A stretch of DNA of 10,625 bases from Euperipatoides rowelli (taxonomy: Eukaryota; Onychophora; Udeonychophora; Euonychophora; Peripatopsidae): NCBI GenBank assembly GCA_003024985.2, contig PXIH01S0000448.1; one strand, written 5' to 3'. This document shows, one piece after another, positions 8,785 through 10,625 of the stretch (position 1 is its first letter; each line of letters begins with the position of its first letter). The position numbers and the translations under genes are program-made. The notes beneath the pieces are model-generated. The model searched no databases and was not told where the DNA came from. It worked only from the letters and a program-made list of their open reading frames with translations.

Positions 8785-8792
8785 GCTTATAA
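8785..8792. repeat. Left target-site duplication of hAT element
   Basis: GCTTATAA here and GCCTATGA at 9098-9105 flank the 8793-9097 element. They match at six of eight positions, and both mismatches are transitions. Eight base pairs is the duplication length made by hAT transposases. Confidence 0.65.
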
Positions 8793-9097
8793 CAGGTTTC
8801 TCAACCTTTTTTCCATGGAGGAATCCCTAAAATATTTTTATATATACCAGGAACCCCTACTTACGAAAATCAAGTTTTAATAGTTTTCTCAGATTAATTT
8901 AAAGATAATTTGATAACTTTTGAGTGCAAAATTAAATGATTTTTACTTTGTTTAAAACTAATTTACTAAAATGATATAAAAAAAAATGCAAGAAATAATG
9001 TAGCCTAGAAAGAATAAATGACAAATATTTTATTTGTTCCATGTTTTCTCGTGTAACCCCTGGTGTTGTGCTGCAGAACCCTGGTTGAGAAACACTG
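8793..9097. mobile_element. Non-autonomous hAT element (MITE), 305 bp
   Basis: The element starts with CAGGTTTCTCAACC and ends with GGTTGAGAAACACTG, whose reverse complement is CAGTGTTTCTCAACC, so the ends match apart from one missing base. CAGTGTTTCTCAACC-type ends are characteristic of hAT transposons. Subterminal motifs also fit: GGAATCCCT and GGAACCCCT on the left, AACCCCTGGTG and AGAACCCTGG on the right. It has no transposase frame, so it would have been mobilised by an autonomous relative elsewhere. It is flanked by an imperfect 8-bp duplication and lies 13 bp from the right end of the other hAT-like element. Confidence 0.8.
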
Positions 9098-9105
9098 GCC
9101 TATGA
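9098..9105. repeat. Right target-site duplication of hAT element
   Basis: GCCTATGA is the partner of GCTTATAA at 8785-8792, with six of eight positions shared. It follows the terminal CACTG of the element directly. Confidence 0.65.
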
Positions 9106-9244
9106 TTCCGAAGGAGTTTTTAGGACTGCTTTACATTTTAAATTTTCTTGCCTTAAATTTCTCTTATGCAATTTGTGTTTTGTACACTATTGAACAAAGC
9201 TTTTTGTTTACATATGAGTCCGATTTATGATTTTGCACTTTAAT

Positions 9245-10130
9245 TTTTTTCATTATAGCTTTTATAGGATTTGAACATTAGAGAATGAAAGTACTGCATT
9301 TTAGTGGCCCATGAGGTTTTTTTTTTATGATTTATGGTCATGTAGCCTATATTTTTTTCCCTCTTCACAATTTGAACATTTTTTCACTGGCAGCTCTTAG
9401 AGGATTTGTACATTCTACACTTTGTATGAAAACATTGTTATGTATAAGATTAACCTAGAAAGCCAAACAATTGTGCATGCAGATTGTTCATTAGAGGATT
9501 GAAAGGAGTTGGCGCCCTTGTTCGTCACCCTGCTAACCTTAGATTTACCACAATGCACTGCAAAACTGCCCCGGTACACTTGTTTGGCTAGAATCAGAAT
9601 TATTTAAAAGCACCGTATTATTTTTCAAAACAGCAAATTTATTTGAGTTATATGAAAACATGGTCCTGAACTTAGATGAGGTAATAACTACATAGTGTAG
9701 TTGCATCTCACATCTTGAATTTTTTTTAGGAGTGATCACAAAGTGACGACACATGTTTGACGTTGGTGCACTTTGGCTGAAAATAGGGGTGGTGCACTTA
9801 CTTAATTGGTTGGCCGCCCTTTGACTGCATTCTATGGTATCTAATTTGTAGTTATGCTTGGTTATGGTTTTCCTCTTTGCATTTTGAAATTTTTGTACAC
9901 TGTATAGCCTACTATTTCAATAACACATGATGATGATTATTTGATGTATGGTTTCTCTTTGAAAAATTTTTTTACTGCCATCTCCTATGGAATTTTTACA
10001 CCATTGTGCATTTTGAGTGAAAGCATTTCATATGAGATTATTTGATAGATGATCACACAATTTAGATTTACCCTACAATTAATTCCTGAACNGCTAGTTT
10101 CTGCTAAACTGGAAAGGATTGGCACTCCTG
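9245..10130. repeat. Diverged copies of an unassigned repeat
   Basis: Three segments align by eye: 9245-9279, 9379-9414 and 9967-10005. They share the order T-run, CA-T, AGCT-C-TTA, AGGATTTG-ACATT; the first two agree at about 31 of 37 positions and the third is weaker. The second and third copies remain alignable for another 35 bp or so (ATGAAAACATT versus GTGAAAGCATT). A second word, near TTGGCGCCCTT, recurs at about 9507, 9809 and 10118, roughly 300 bp apart. TTTTGTACACT also occurs near 9178 and 9893. The pattern suggests old tandem or segmental duplication. Open frames on the minus strand here (9545-9754, 9985-10227) look like chance. Confidence 0.5.
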
Positions 10131-10270
10131 ATATTAAAAAGAACAAACTATGTTGTAAATACAAATAGCTAAGAGCAGTTATTAAAGATAGGATTCCTAT
10201 TTTCTTTGATGTTACTTTTGGATCCAATAGAATGGTATAATAAAATAAGGTCAGGGTTCAAATTGGGAGG

Positions 10271-10287
10271 TTTATTTATTTATTTAT
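10271..10287 (-). repeat. LINE 3' terminal (TAAA)n tail
   Basis: Four TTTA-type units on the plus strand correspond to the minus-strand end GATAAATAAATAAATAAA. Short tandem units rather than plain poly(A) are common at the ends of this kind of LINE. Flanking non-element sequence begins at about 10270. Confidence 0.8.
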
Positions 10288-10293
10288 CATCAC

Positions 10294-10311
10294 AGGTTTA
10301 AGCCAGAACCT
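10294..10311 (-). other. Hairpin at LINE 3' end
   Basis: AGGTT (10294-10298) and AACCT (10307-10311) form a 5-bp stem with an 8-base loop, six bases inside the terminal tail. Small hairpins near the 3' end are the template-recognition element in several LINE families. That role is inferred here. Confidence 0.5.
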
Positions 10312-10376
10312 ATACAGAATCTACATTGTAATACAATACAGAAAGTAGAGATCAAATCACTACCCACAAAAAAAAA

Positions 10377-10391
10377 AAATAATAATAATAT
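10377..10391. repeat. A-run and (AAT)n inside the LINE 3' UTR
   Basis: A run of A leads into AATAATAATAATA, just downstream of the LINE stop codon on the minus strand. It is followed by TATACCGTAC, another copy of the CCGTA word found through the window. Confidence 0.85.
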
Positions 10392-10440
10392 ATACCGTAC
10401 TAAAGTTTACAAAACAATAAAATTGAAAATGGCTATGAAG

Positions 10441-10623
10441 TCAATCCACCTCAGTATTTCTTACAAATTCTACAATTTCCCTTTTAAAACTAGACAANCC
10501 NGACTCTATTAATTTNNTAGGTAAACTGTTCCACAATTTGATGTTCCTTCTTAGAACAGAATTCGAAAAAAGTCTATTTCTTGCTAAAGGGATTTTTATA
10601 CAAAATTTGTGCCTTCTGTGGCT
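10441..10623 (-). CDS. LINE ORF2 C-terminus (reverse transcriptase polyprotein), partial
   Basis: Sixty codons are open from the window edge to a TGA at 10441-10443. The peptide begins SHRRHKFCIKIPLARNRLFS and includes SVLRRNIKLWNSLP and then LSSFKREIVEFVRN. The series N-R-x-F, R-x-N-I-x-x-W-N-S-L-P and S-F-K-R is the conserved end of the ORF in many non-LTR retrotransposons, downstream of the reverse-transcriptase core. The full protein would make the endonuclease nick and copy its RNA at the target. Four ambiguous bases (10498, 10501, 10516, 10517) fall inside and leave one residue (codon 36) undetermined. No frameshift or internal stop is seen. Confidence 0.78.
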   Translation of the reverse strand, partial: SHRRHKFCIKIPLARNRLFSNSVLRRNIKLWNSLPXKLIEXXLSSFKREIVEFVRNTEVD

Positions 10624-10625
10624 TG

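Larger units (their letters stand above)
10271..10625 (-). mobile_element. 3' end of a LINE (non-LTR retrotransposon), continues beyond window
   Basis: Read on the minus strand, this is the C-terminal end of a reverse-transcriptase ORF, then about 150 bp of 3' UTR with a small hairpin, and a tail of TAAA units. The 5' part lies beyond the window. The coding piece is uninterrupted, so the copy is young or well preserved. The C-terminal pattern (basic residues, S-V-L-R-R-N, L-W-N-S-L-P, S-F-K-R) is seen after the polymerase domain in Jockey/CR1/RTE-like elements. The clade cannot be settled from this piece. Confidence 0.8.

Noticed and set aside
8785-8792. A target duplication for the 8110-8779 element
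   Set aside because: The 8 bp flanking its two ends do not match at any small shift of the boundaries. The GCTTATAA here pairs better with 9098-9105 for the second element.
9545-10227. Two minus-strand ORFs of 69 and 80 codons
   Set aside because: They lie in the diverged repeat block, one contains an ambiguous base, and neither shows domain-like composition.
10252-10270. B-box-like GGGTTCAAATTGGG next to the LINE tail
   Set aside because: The final CC of the B-box is missing and no A-box is found upstream, so this is probably chance.

Overview
The window is AT-rich (about 70% A+T by eye), gene-poor eukaryotic genomic DNA with a few isolated ambiguous bases (97, 7824, 10092, 10498, 10501, 10516-10517), as in a draft assembly. 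Non-LTR and hAT transposon remnants, CpG scarcity with CG-to-CA/TG decay inside repeated words, and no operon-like gene packing point to an animal genome. The dense TAGGCTA/TAGCCTA and ACGGTA/ACCGGTA words remind me of marine invertebrates, but that is an impression and I cannot name the clade.

Layout. 1-1430: a cluster of overlapping minus-strand open frames that change frame repeatedly. It includes a short segment resembling a Tudor/SH3-like domain with one internal stop, and a 266-codon hydrophobic ORF. I read it as the remains of one or more protein genes and cannot name the family. 1430-2220: unassigned spacer with three octamer-like words and a GGCT microsatellite. 2220-3300: homopolymer-rich DNA, an unassigned block that may be an old repeat, two small perfect tandem duplications and a hairpin. 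3300-6670: no recognisable gene; its second half is filled with the TAGGCTA and ACGGTA words. 6672-7193: a plus-strand open frame of 173 codons without an early ATG, of doubtful coding status.

7264-7324: a cluster of GCCGAATA words, likely a hAT-like fragment. 7655-7945: a degenerate minisatellite with a period of about 45 bp. 8110-8779 and 8793-9097: two non-autonomous hAT-type elements lying 13 bp apart; the second has clear terminal inverted repeats and an 8-bp target duplication. 9245-10130: several diverged copies of an unassigned repeat. 10271-10625: the 3' end of a minus-strand LINE, with the last 60 codons of its ORF, a 3' UTR, a hairpin and an AAAT-type tail.

No intact host gene can be assigned with confidence and nothing here works together as a pathway. 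The window is mainly a record of transposon insertion and decay. I see no clear evidence of an undescribed functional system; the items most worth checking are the minus-strand ORF cluster, the word enrichment and the tandem repeats.
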